A stretch of 64,000 nt of DNA from Winogradskyella tangerina. Lineage in GTDB: Bacteria > Bacteroidota > Bacteroidia > Flavobacteriales > Flavobacteriaceae. The notes beneath the pieces are model-generated. The model was not told the DNA's origin, made no database searches, and saw nothing but the letters and a program-made list of their open reading frames with translations. This document shows, one piece after another, positions 19,323 through 27,527 of the stretch (the stretch's first letter is position 1; the number at the start of each line of letters is the position of its first letter). The DNA lies in the NCBI RefSeq assembly GCF_003260205.1, contig NZ_QERF01000002.1, positions 124,001-188,000 of the forward strand, read 5' to 3'. Made by a program: the position numbers and the translations under genes.

Positions 19323-19787
19323 GTGAATATTATTGAGTTTACATACAACTTAAGAGATATTGATGCTATGGCTCATAGGGTTTTGGATCATTTAGATACT
19401 AAAACCATATTGTTCTATGGTGAAATGGGTAGTGGTAAAACAACATTCATTAATGCTTTATTGCGAGCAATGAATAGTAGTGACATAGCCACAAGTCCAA
19501 CATTCTCTATTGTGAACGAATATATATTGCCAAATGATAAAATTTATCATTTTGACTTTTACCGTATCGAAAGTATAGAAGAAGCTTATAATTTTGGAGT
19601 TGAAGATTACTTCAACAGCGATCATTGGTTATTTATTGAATGGCCAGATCGCGTAAATGATTTGCTTCCAAAAGAAGCGCAATCCATCACTATTACTAGT
19701 GTGGACAATAGTACAAGATCCCTCAAATTAACTATAAACAATAAATTATTAACCGAACAGAACGCTATGACAGAACCAAAATTTTGA
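19323..19787 (+). CDS. tsaE: tRNA threonylcarbamoyladenosine biosynthesis ATPase TsaE
   Basis: Partner of TsaB/TsaD in making t6A at tRNA position 37. The 154-residue protein shows the P-loop FYGEMGSGKTTF (residues 31-42), ATSPTFSIVNEY, HFDFYRIES and the C-terminal LFIEWPDRV signature. The start taken is GTG at 19323, because no ATG precedes the conserved N-terminus. It lies about 100 bp after porX and may have its own weak promoter. Confidence 0.95.
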   Translation: MNIIEFTYNLRDIDAMAHRVLDHLDTKTILFYGEMGSGKTTFINALLRAMNSSDIATSPTFSIVNEYILPNDKIYHFDFYRIESIEEAYNFGVEDYFNSDHWLFIEWPDRVNDLLPKEAQSITITSVDNSTRSLKLTINNKLLTEQNAMTEPKF

Positions 19788-19825
19788 TCTAAATTTTGAT
19801 CGCATCCCACTGAAGTAAGTATTAG

Positions 19826-19846
19826 AGTTACGGGAAAACCGTAACT
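19826..19846 (+). other. 8-bp hairpin after tsaE
   Basis: AGTTACGG, a 5-nt loop GAAAA, then CCGTAACT form a perfect 8-bp stem 38 bp after the tsaE stop and 100 bp before the next start. The following bases are not U-rich, so it is an imperfect terminator at best; it could stabilise the 3' end or be a leader element. Confidence 0.4.
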
Positions 19847-19946
19847 AAAACCTTCAAATTTCTCGGATTTTAACACCAATTGATTTTAGCAGGCTGCTTA
19901 TACGCCATAAATTTGCTGTAATTAATTAATTAAATCCCTTGAAATT

Positions 19947-20090
19947 ATGAAAGCTAAAAAACTAGTATTGGCAATTGCAATCTTCGGAGGAATGTTATTT
20001 ACGGTTCAAGCGACTAACATTATCGACTTAGATGGACAAGCAACAACGAAAATCGAAAAGAAGAAGTTTAAAGTTCCAACCAACGGTTAA
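19947..20090 (+). CDS. Small secreted/membrane peptide (47 aa), unknown
   Basis: An ATG at 19947 opens a 47-codon frame. It encodes a lysine-start signal-peptide-like segment (MKAKKLVLAIAIFGGMLFTV, then QATN) and a short tail ending KKKFKVPTNG. The hydrophobic core and the Val-Gln-Ala stretch suggest a Sec signal peptide with processing after about residue 22, leaving a roughly 25-residue peptide. It overlaps the next gene by 59 bp in another frame. I do not recognise a function. Confidence 0.6.
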   Translation: MKAKKLVLAIAIFGGMLFTVQATNIIDLDGQATTKIEKKKFKVPTNG

Positions 20091-20574
20091 GACGAGCTTA
20101 AAACAAGGTACAATTGTCGCTATTTTATTGGCAATTATTCCTTACTTATTTTCATTATATCAAAGTGTTCCGAGAAGTAAGACTTGGAACACTTTTTTAT
20201 TTACTTACGATAGTCAGGTATGGGAAGATGCGAACCTTGCAATGTGGATTCTGACAGGTAAGGCTATTCCTTTACTCATTTTATTCCTTTGGTTTTTTAC
20301 AAACCGTCACTGGTGGTATCACGCGTTATTGGTACCAATCGTTATGTATATTTATCAAATTTTCAGTCTATTCAACGAAGACCAAGGAAATCTTGACGAA
20401 TCACAGATCATTTACTTATTACCGATCATGGCAGTTGTAATCCCATCAATCTATTTAGTTAGAGCAAAGATCTTTAACAAAATTAATGAAGCCGATAAAA
20501 CGATGGAAGAGCTCGAAAAAGAATTCATGATTAGGCCAAAATCGTTTTTTGGGAAGGTGAAACAGTATTTTTAG
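20032..20574 (+). CDS. Integral membrane protein, unknown function
   Basis: The 180-residue protein has a basic N-terminal tail (about residues 1-24, rich in Lys/Arg) and about four membrane helices: TIVAILLAIIPYLFSLY, ILTGKAIPLLILFLWFF, WYHALLVPIVMYIYQIF and IIYLLPIMAVVIPSIYLV. A charged C-terminus follows (EADKTMEELEKEFM). Only the ATG at 20032 precedes the first helix in frame, which forces a 59-bp overlap with the small-peptide gene. It appears to be a conserved flavobacterial membrane protein without assigned function. Confidence 0.75.
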   Translation: MDKQQRKSKRRSLKFQPTVKTSLKQGTIVAILLAIIPYLFSLYQSVPRSKTWNTFLFTYDSQVWEDANLAMWILTGKAIPLLILFLWFFTNRHWWYHALLVPIVMYIYQIFSLFNEDQGNLDESQIIYLLPIMAVVIPSIYLVRAKIFNKINEADKTMEELEKEFMIRPKSFFGKVKQYF

Positions 20575-20684
20575 GACTCTTTTTTATTCATTGAGATATT
20601 ATTCGTAATTTGAAGTTAGATAACTTTAGTCTTGCTTGATTCTGATTTATTATCTTGCAGCGACTAAGTCAATGCACTAACTTA

Positions 20685-21884
20685 ATGAGTAAGTCTTTAT
20701 CACCATTTACTAAAGCCCAATTATTACCACAAGAAGAAACCTTAGAGATCCTTAAACAAAAAGGTGAACTCTTCATTGGCATACCGAAAGAAACCCATTT
20801 TCAGGAAAGACGTGTCTGTTTAACACCCGATGCTGTTTCTGCTTTAACAGCTAACGGACATCGTGTATTATTAGAATCTGGCGCAGGTGAAGGCGCAAAT
20901 TTTAAAGACAAAGATTACAGTGAGGCTGGTGCTGAAGTATCGAAGGATACAGCAAAGGTGTACTCCTGCCCTATAATTCTTAAAGTTGAACCACCTTCGT
21001 TAGATGAAATAGCGCTTATAAATCCGCAAACAATAATTATTTCAGCTCTTCAAATTAAGACCCAAAGTAAGGCCTATTTTGAAGCTTTGGCTAAAAAACG
21101 TGTCACTGCCCTAGCATTTGAATATATTAAAGATGAAGACGGTGCCTATCCCGCCGTGAGATCCTTGAGTGAAATCGCAGGGACAGCATCGATCTTGATT
21201 GCTTCAGAGCTATTATCAAATGTTAATGGCGGTAATGGGTTAATGATGGGTAATATTAATGGTGTACCTCCTACCGAAGTACTCATTTTAGGAGCAGGAA
21301 CTGTGGGTGAATTTGCCGCCCGTTCTGCAATTGGACTGGGTGCCAATGTGAAAGTGTTCGATAGTTCTATAACCAAGCTTAGATGTATTCAGAATAATCT
21401 AGGCCGCACAATCTATACCTCGACGATGCAGCCTAAAAATCTTTTAAAGGCATTGAAACGTTGCGACGTAGCTATTGGTGCCGTAAGAGGTACTAATCGA
21501 TCACCAATCGTTGTTACTGAAACTATGGTAGAACATATGAAAGTTGGTTCGGTAATAATTGATGTTAGTATCGATATGGGTGGCTGTTTTGAAACTAGCG
21601 AAGTAACAACTCACGATCATCCAACCTTCGAATATAAAGGCGTAACTCACTATTGTGTGCCTAATATTCCGGCAAGATATTCAAGAACCGCTTCAGTGTC
21701 AATAAGTAATATCTTTACTCCTTATTTATTAGAAATTGGCGAGTATGGTGGCTTAGAAAATGCCCTTCGATTTGATAGAGGTTTGAAAAATGGGTTGTAT
21801 TTTTACCACGGCATTTTAACCAATAAATCAGTTGCAGAATGGTTTGGTTTAGATTATAATGATGCCAACTTACTGATATTTTAA
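20685..21884 (+). CDS. ald: Alanine dehydrogenase
   Basis: NAD-dependent enzyme interconverting alanine and pyruvate plus ammonia. I start at the ATG at 20685 (MSKSLSPFTKAQ), giving 399 residues; a TTG 30 bp upstream extends the frame but adds nothing conserved. Domains: AlaDh/PNT N-terminal (IGIPKETHFQERRVCLTPDAVSAL, residues about 31-53), Rossmann domain with ILGAGTVGEFAARSAIGLGA, and the C-terminal IDVSIDMGGCFETS and VPNIPARYSRTASVSISN. AlaDh and transhydrogenase alpha look alike, but the full-length catalytic C-terminus favours AlaDh. Confidence 0.92.
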   Translation: MSKSLSPFTKAQLLPQEETLEILKQKGELFIGIPKETHFQERRVCLTPDAVSALTANGHRVLLESGAGEGANFKDKDYSEAGAEVSKDTAKVYSCPIILKVEPPSLDEIALINPQTIIISALQIKTQSKAYFEALAKKRVTALAFEYIKDEDGAYPAVRSLSEIAGTASILIASELLSNVNGGNGLMMGNINGVPPTEVLILGAGTVGEFAARSAIGLGANVKVFDSSITKLRCIQNNLGRTIYTSTMQPKNLLKALKRCDVAIGAVRGTNRSPIVVTETMVEHMKVGSVIIDVSIDMGGCFETSEVTTHDHPTFEYKGVTHYCVPNIPARYSRTASVSISNIFTPYLLEIGEYGGLENALRFDRGLKNGLYFYHGILTNKSVAEWFGLDYNDANLLIF

Positions 21885-21897
21885 TTAGCTTATAAGT

Positions 21898-22272
21898 ATG
21901 AAATTTACTCAGCGTCTGGCTTATTACCTCAGTGGTTTTGCCATAGGTCTTGTTATATTAATGTTTTTTCTAAACGGTAAAGACGCCTCTTGCGACTATG
22001 GCCCTAATGCCAGAACCGTAAAAAATATTAGCTCTAAGCCTATCGCCTATTCTGATGAAGTTTCAGACTTTATAACAAATTATAATTTAGACTCAACTAC
22101 CGTTAAAAACCTTATAAAATTTGGTAATGTAGACTTTTCTAAGAGCAATATAGAGTTAGATTCTTGTAAGGTTTATCATATCGATAACAGCTATAAAGAT
22201 AGAGCTATTGAACTGAAGGTAGAAAATTGCGATTCTTTATCGTCTATTCTGAAAATTAACTACCTCAAGTAG
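21898..22272 (+). CDS. Small membrane-anchored protein (possibly DUF4258)
   Basis: The 124-residue protein has one N-terminal hydrophobic segment (LAYYLSGFAIGLVILMFFL) and a periplasmic part resembling the alpha/beta DUF4258 fold, ending in VENCDSLSSILKINYL. It follows ald by 13 bp and is convergent with the pectate-lyase-like gene, with 4 bp between the stops. Family assignment is from recall of this neighbourhood in Flavobacteriia and is tentative; no catalytic motif is evident. Confidence 0.65.
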   Translation: MKFTQRLAYYLSGFAIGLVILMFFLNGKDASCDYGPNARTVKNISSKPIAYSDEVSDFITNYNLDSTTVKNLIKFGNVDFSKSNIELDSCKVYHIDNSYKDRAIELKVENCDSLSSILKINYLK

Positions 22273-22276
22273 CGTA

Positions 22277-25200
22277 CTACTTAATAATTAGCTTCTTTGA
22301 AATATCTCTATTGATATCAACCATTTTTACATAGTAGATGCCAGGAACCAGATTACTCACATCGATTTGTCTTGTAGCAGATACGCTAAGATTTTCGTTA
22401 GATATCATATCTGAAAATATCAGCTTTCCGGTAATATCATATAGATAAATTCTACTCAAGGCCATTGTACCCTGAAGTCTTATATTAACTTGATCTGTCG
22501 CTGGATTAGGATATACCGTAAAATCGAAATCTAATTCTGATCCATCAGTTGGTCCTGGCGGATCATTATTTTCGTCACATTCATCATCAACAAATACTAT
22601 TACCGAATCCTCGTCGTAATCGAGTTCGTTGAATACGGTAACTGTATATTCGGTTGTTTCTTCAGGTGAAACCTCAATAGATTGTGTTGTTTCACCAGTA
22701 CTCCATAAATATTCGTCTCCACCTGTCGCAAAAAGTGTTACAAATTCACCTTCACAAATTTCTTTATCATCACCTGCAGAGGCAATTACCGCCGGGATTA
22801 CATTAACTGTTACTTGTTTCTCGTCGTAACAATCATTTATATAACCTCTTACCTCATAAGTAGTAGTTACTGTAGGACTAACAGCAATATTAGGTTGTGT
22901 TGCACCGTTGTTCCATAGGTAAGAATTAGCACCTTCAGCCGAAAGCGTTACGAAATCACCACTCATAATATCAACACTGTCACCATTTAATATAACTACG
23001 TTCGGATTAGGATCAACATACACTGTTACATCATCTGTATCCTGTTGACTACCCTGAGTAACAGTAACTGTATATGTACTTGTAGAGATTGGACTCACTG
23101 TAATACTCTGTGTGGTTGCACCAGTATTCCATAGATATGAATCTCCTGGCGTAGCAGTTAAAACGATCTCATAGTTATCATTCTCGCATACACGTTCATC
23201 TTCACCTGCAGAAACTACTAATACTTCTTCAACTGTAATGGTTACCTGAGCTTGCTCAATACAACTTCCATTTGAAGCTGTTACCGTATAAGTCGTAGTC
23301 ACCGTTGGACTCACAACGATACTTTCAGTAGTTTCTCCAGTATTCCACACAATCGATTCTGCTGCAATGGTGGTAGCTGTTAAAGTAATACTATCACCAT
23401 TAAGAATGGTTGTGTCTTCAGTTAAAGTCAGTTCTGGAGATGCTGTAACATCTACAATTACAGAATCTGAATCGGTATATCCGTATGCATCTTCTACGGT
23501 TACAGTATAAGTTGTCGTGTTTGATGGTGACACCTCTATTTGAGCGGTTGTTTCACCAGTATTCCAAAGGTAATTTACACCACCTGACGCTGTTAAAGTA
23601 ATTACTTCACCACTACATATAAATTCATCTGATCCTGCATCAGCAACAACTTCAGGAATGATGGTTACAACAACTTGTTCTATATCTGCACAACCACCAA
23701 CAGCTGTGGAAATAACTGTATATGTTGTGGTTGCTGTTGGAGTTACAGTTATTGATGATGTTGTTTCACCAGTGCTCCATAAATAGTTATCACCTCCAGT
23801 AGCTGTAAGAGTTACAGTTTCTCCCTCTAAGATCGCTACATCAGCGCTGACAGAAATATCAGGGGTTTCGTTTACTGTAACAGTTACACTATCAGTATCC
23901 GTATAACCATAGGCATCTTCTACTGTTACTGTGTATGTTGTAGTAACTGTTGGTGATACAATAATTTCTGCTGTTGTTTCACCGTTATCCCATGAGTAGG
24001 TGTTCCCACCGGTAGCTATCAAAGTAACATTCTCACCTGCACAAATAGTTACATCATTACCAGCATCGGCAACAACTTCAGGAATTACTGTTACTGTTAC
24101 TTCTTGTGTATTTGAACAACCATTAGCATTGGTCGATGTTACGGTATACGTTGTTGTTACTAAAGGCGAAACTGTAATGAAAGGTGTAGTCTCTCCTGTA
24201 CTCCACAAGAAATTATCGCTTCCAGAAACACCAAGCGTTGTTGAATTTCCTTCTACTAGAACAACATCGTCACTTACAATTATTGATGGTATCTCTTCTA
24301 CTATTACTGTAACGTTATCAGTACTTGAACAATTATTCGAAATGGCTTCAACAGTATAGATAGTATCTTCATTAGGACTTACTTGAATCGATTCGGTAGT
24401 TTCGCCATTACTCCACAAATACGTTGTACCACCACTTGCTGTTAGTGTAACTGTTTCTCCTTCACATATAGTTTGATCATCGCCAGCCTCTGCAACTGGA
24501 ATTGCATTTACAGTCACTATTACACTATCTTCATCAAAGTTACCTTCGTTGTCAAAAACTGTCACTGAATAGGTAGTAGTCGTTGTTGGACTTACTTCAA
24601 TCGAAGCTGTTGTTTCTCCAGTATCCCATAAAAAGTTTGGTCCACCAGAAGCAGTCAGTGTTATGGTATCGCCCTCGCAGATATCTTGGTCTGGACCAGC
24701 ATTCGCAACTGGTAAAGTGCTGAAAAAAAAAGTTAATGAAAAATTATCTACTGCTACAACATCGCCAGATGCGCCATTATTGCTATAATAGGTCACTGTA
24801 AAATTATAGGTGCCTTCTTCAACGGCATAGGGTTCAAAATCATTACCTACGTGTCCGTTTGGTAAACCTGCATAAATAGCACCGCTTTCAACCCAGATAC
24901 CACTCGTTGGGCCTGTCCAGATTACTTCAACACTTTCTACATCAGGGTTATTATCTCCACCTTGAGGAATACATCTAAAATTGATATTACTACTTTCATC
25001 CGCCAGATTGATTGAATCATCACCTACGATATCTTGAATAATAATATCCGTGTCTGCGTTGAAAAGTTGGTATGTTCCGAAGAAGGTATCAACAACAGTA
25101 ACTAAAGAACTGGCTGTAAATCCGCCATCATTTGCTGTGAATGTGATTGTAGCTTCGCCTTCATCAATCGCCGAAACTAAACCAGTTGCACTAACTACTG

Positions 25201-27073
25201 CAATAGATTCATCACTACTCGTCCAGATACCCGTTGTATCCGTTGTGTTAAGAGGAACAAAAGCTGTATTTAATTGGAAATTTTCTCCAAGATCTAAGGT
25301 TACAGCATTTGGAGTTAAACTTACTGATTCTAAAGGAATTACAACATTAGTTACTGTTATAAGTGCAGAATCACTTAATCCGCCATCGCTTGTTGTAAAT
25401 GTGATTGTAGCAGTTCCTTCGGCAACAGGTGTAACTAAACCAGTGTTGTCTACAGTTGCAATAGCTTCATCACTACTGCTCCATGTGCCAGTTTGAAAAG
25501 TTGCATTATTTGGAAGAACTTGAGCCGTTAATTGAACTGTATCAGGAATATTTATTGTTGCAGTTTCAGGAGTTACGTCAACACCAGCCACATCAATGAT
25601 CTGTGCTGAATTAAGATCGATCTCATTTAAGTATTCTTCAACACCTACATATCCACTTGGCCAAACATAACTTGATAGGTCATCATCAGGCTGAAACCCT
25701 CTAGAGATCTTCCAAACATCCGGCATTCCATCATTATTAGTATCAAAATCGGCAGGCCTTACATTTTCAGGGATAGTAGGATACGTTAAATTCGCCAAAG
25801 GTTCATAAAATGAACCATCGTAAGAATCATTGATGATCATATTTAAATGCTCGGTATCATAGCTATCTCGCATTATATTAATAGAACCATCAGCATTTAA
25901 TGTCTGAAAAGCACCTACATTTCCGTTGATAATAAGTTCGTTGTAATAATCCTCTGCAGAATTTACTGGGAAACTCGCTCCTAGAAGTGGAAATGGATTT
26001 GCCTGAAAAAAACTAGCAGGCACAGGGTCTCCAATAGAATACCCAGATAAATTCGTTCCTGCGAATAATGCCCACATATCACTATCATCAGCCTGTGGAA
26101 CTTCGCGCTGACCTACAATATAACTACCTGAACTATGTATAGTTCCTGTACTCGTGTTATTGACCTGTAATTGGTGTAGTCTGGCAATTGGCACATTATA
26201 ATTAGAAAACCAACCAGGTCTGTGTAGTCCTGCTGCAGATCCTTTATAATAATTATTTATGACGTTCGTCTGACCGTCATAAGACCCAATATCTCCTAGT
26301 CTAACGAGACGCTGTTTCCAGTTGTAAACCACATTACCAATAATATCTGCTCTTCCATCTCCTTTATAATTAGGGAATCTGTGGGAGATATTACTAAATA
26401 CGTTATTTATAAAGCTGAAATCACCTTCTTCACCTTTAATACCTATGATTGACCCGGTTTTACTATCCTGAAAGAAGCAATTCTGAATGGTAATATCATC
26501 CATTGTATTCACACTGGATGCAAAAGAAGCTGATTCATCATTTCCATGACTAAATGCACAATGATCTATAATGAAATCATTATTTTCCATCATCCAAACG
26601 GCATCCTGAGAATATGGCCCTCCTGGTAAGGCTGTATTAACTCTTCTAAAACTGATATAACGTATTATTACATTGTCTACATTTCTAAAACGAAATTCTG
26701 AAGTAAGTATCGTAATACCTCCTGGAGGTGCAGTCTGACCTGCGATAGTAATATTATCGAAATTTGGCCCATTAATTACATTGCTAAAACCACCTTGACC
26801 AGTAGCGTCAATAACTCCACTAACATCAAACACGATTATTCTTGGTCCTGGTGTTTGAATCGCTTCCTTTAATCCACCTGGTGCATCCCAGTCTAAAGTA
26901 GTAACATGGATTACCTGACCTCCTCTACCACCAGTTGAATAGGCTCCAGCACCTTTTGCTGATGGAAAGGCCAATTGTTGCGCACTAATTTGAAATGAAA
27001 CAAAGAGTGCTAAGAAAATATATAAAAAAGTATTTTTACTAAATAACTTAGTTTTAGGGTTTGGGGCTTTCAT
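22277..27073 (-). CDS. Secreted pectate-lyase-like protein with Ig-like repeats and T9SS sorting domain
   Basis: Start chosen at 27073 (MKAPNPK), 10 codons inside the longest frame, because the signal peptide (SKNTFLYIFLALFVSFQISAQ) fits it best. The order, numbered on the longest 1608-residue frame, is: right-handed beta-helix pectate-lyase-like domain at about 43-500 (AFPSAKGAGAYSTGGRGG, RIIVFDVSGVI, ITIAGQTAPPGGITI, RYISFRRVN); two Big_2-like Ig domains at about 505-675; one unclassified beta domain at about 675-795; ten ~70-residue Ig/PKD-like repeats (consensus SYLWSTGETT, SPTVTTTYTVTV) at about 796-1505; and a type A T9SS sorting domain at about 1520-1608 (VYPNPATDQVNI, YDITGKLI, GIYYVKM). 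It is probably cell-surface and polysaccharide-degrading or -binding; catalytic residues were not verified. Confidence 0.85.
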   Translation of the reverse strand: MKAPNPKTKLFSKNTFLYIFLALFVSFQISAQQLAFPSAKGAGAYSTGGRGGQVIHVTTLDWDAPGGLKEAIQTPGPRIIVFDVSGVIDATGQGGFSNVINGPNFDNITIAGQTAPPGGITILTSEFRFRNVDNVIIRYISFRRVNTALPGGPYSQDAVWMMENNDFIIDHCAFSHGNDESASFASSVNTMDDITIQNCFFQDSKTGSIIGIKGEEGDFSFINNVFSNISHRFPNYKGDGRADIIGNVVYNWKQRLVRLGDIGSYDGQTNVINNYYKGSAAGLHRPGWFSNYNVPIARLHQLQVNNTSTGTIHSSGSYIVGQREVPQADDSDMWALFAGTNLSGYSIGDPVPASFFQANPFPLLGASFPVNSAEDYYNELIINGNVGAFQTLNADGSINIMRDSYDTEHLNMIINDSYDGSFYEPLANLTYPTIPENVRPADFDTNNDGMPDVWKISRGFQPDDDLSSYVWPSGYVGVEEYLNEIDLNSAQIIDVAGVDVTPETATINIPDTVQLTAQVLPNNATFQTGTWSSSDEAIATVDNTGLVTPVAEGTATITFTTSDGGLSDSALITVTNVVIPLESVSLTPNAVTLDLGENFQLNTAFVPLNTTDTTGIWTSSDESIAVVSATGLVSAIDEGEATITFTANDGGFTASSLVTVVDTFFGTYQLFNADTDIIIQDIVGDDSINLADESSNINFRCIPQGGDNNPDVESVEVIWTGPTSGIWVESGAIYAGLPNGHVGNDFEPYAVEEGTYNFTVTYYSNNGASGDVVAVDNFSLTFFFSTLPVANAGPDQDICEGDTITLTASGGPNFLWDTGETTASIEVSPTTTTTYSVTVFDNEGNFDEDSVIVTVNAIPVAEAGDDQTICEGETVTLTASGGTTYLWSNGETTESIQVSPNEDTIYTVEAISNNCSSTDNVTVIVEEIPSIIVSDDVVLVEGNSTTLGVSGSDNFLWSTGETTPFITVSPLVTTTYTVTSTNANGCSNTQEVTVTVIPEVVADAGNDVTICAGENVTLIATGGNTYSWDNGETTAEIIVSPTVTTTYTVTVEDAYGYTDTDSVTVTVNETPDISVSADVAILEGETVTLTATGGDNYLWSTGETTSSITVTPTATTTYTVISTAVGGCADIEQVVVTIIPEVVADAGSDEFICSGEVITLTASGGVNYLWNTGETTAQIEVSPSNTTTYTVTVEDAYGYTDSDSVIVDVTASPELTLTEDTTILNGDSITLTATTIAAESIVWNTGETTESIVVSPTVTTTYTVTASNGSCIEQAQVTITVEEVLVVSAGEDERVCENDNYEIVLTATPGDSYLWNTGATTQSITVSPISTSTYTVTVTQGSQQDTDDVTVYVDPNPNVVILNGDSVDIMSGDFVTLSAEGANSYLWNNGATQPNIAVSPTVTTTYEVRGYINDCYDEKQVTVNVIPAVIASAGDDKEICEGEFVTLFATGGDEYLWSTGETTQSIEVSPEETTEYTVTVFNELDYDEDSVIVFVDDECDENNDPPGPTDGSELDFDFTVYPNPATDQVNIRLQGTMALSRIYLYDITGKLIFSDMISNENLSVSATRQIDVSNLVPGIYYVKMVDINRDISKKLIIK
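22588..24718 (-). repeat. Ten tandem ~70-residue Ig/PKD-like coding repeats
   Basis: Ten units lie within the pectate-lyase-like protein, each with a [Y/F/V]LW[S/N/D][T/N]GETT-type core and a TTTYTVT strand. From the second unit on, two subtypes alternate: one has Cys in an [I/V]C[E/A/S]G motif near the unit start, the other has ILEG- or ILNG-type sequence there and a Cys late in the unit (for example NGCSNTQ, GGCADIE, NDCYDEK). Confidence 0.8.
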
Positions 27074-27527
27074 AAAATCTTTCTTGCAATTTTTTTGCAA
27101 CACAAGGCGAATCTAAAAAATAAATTTTCCAAATATTGCTAAAATACCTAATTATTCGATAAAATGCATTTATTTGTAAGTATATATTTACCTTAATGTA
27201 TTATTAATCAAAAAACAACCTATATACGTACAAAAACTCCGATTAGACGTCGTATTTTAGAAAAAATGACCATTCATCGATATAAAGTGCAAAAATATCT
27301 ATGAAAAAGCGCTATTTGAAAAAATTAAGGAAGCTTTTATCAACAAGTTATCATTACAGAAAACCATTACAAGAATAAAATTACCTTCTTCTAATCTTAA
27401 AGGAAAAAACAGTCATAATGGTATAAAAGAAATATTAGCAGTGTTTTGTGGAAGAATATTATTAAAATTGCATCCATGAATAGAATGCCAAATATATATT
27501 CAATCTAAATTTTTTCAAACGGAAATA
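27074..27527. other. Intergenic region, 454 bp, between pectate-lyase-like gene and polysaccharide locus
   Basis: AT-rich divergent region. It holds the upstream sequences of both genes. No exact TAnnTTTG box is placed convincingly for either. A plus-strand frame without any ATG stays open at 27270-27479 (69 codons ending in VFCGRILLKLHP) and may be a gene remnant. A 25-codon ATG frame at 27301-27378 overlaps it and shows no recognisable domain. Confidence 0.4.

Noticed and set aside
22588-24718. CRISPR-like or DNA-level tandem repeats
   Set aside because: Periodicity is about 210 bp with diverged sequence and follows protein domains; no short identical repeats with unique spacers were seen.
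24722-24731. Run of nine A (nine T in the coding strand) inside the pectate-lyase-like gene, a possible slippage site
   Set aside because: It encodes FFF in frame and single A/T runs of this length are expected in such AT-rich DNA; no evidence of phase variation.
27301-27378. 25-codon ATG frame upstream of the polysaccharide locus
   Set aside because: Too short, no recognised feature, and overlaps another open frame; it looks accidental.
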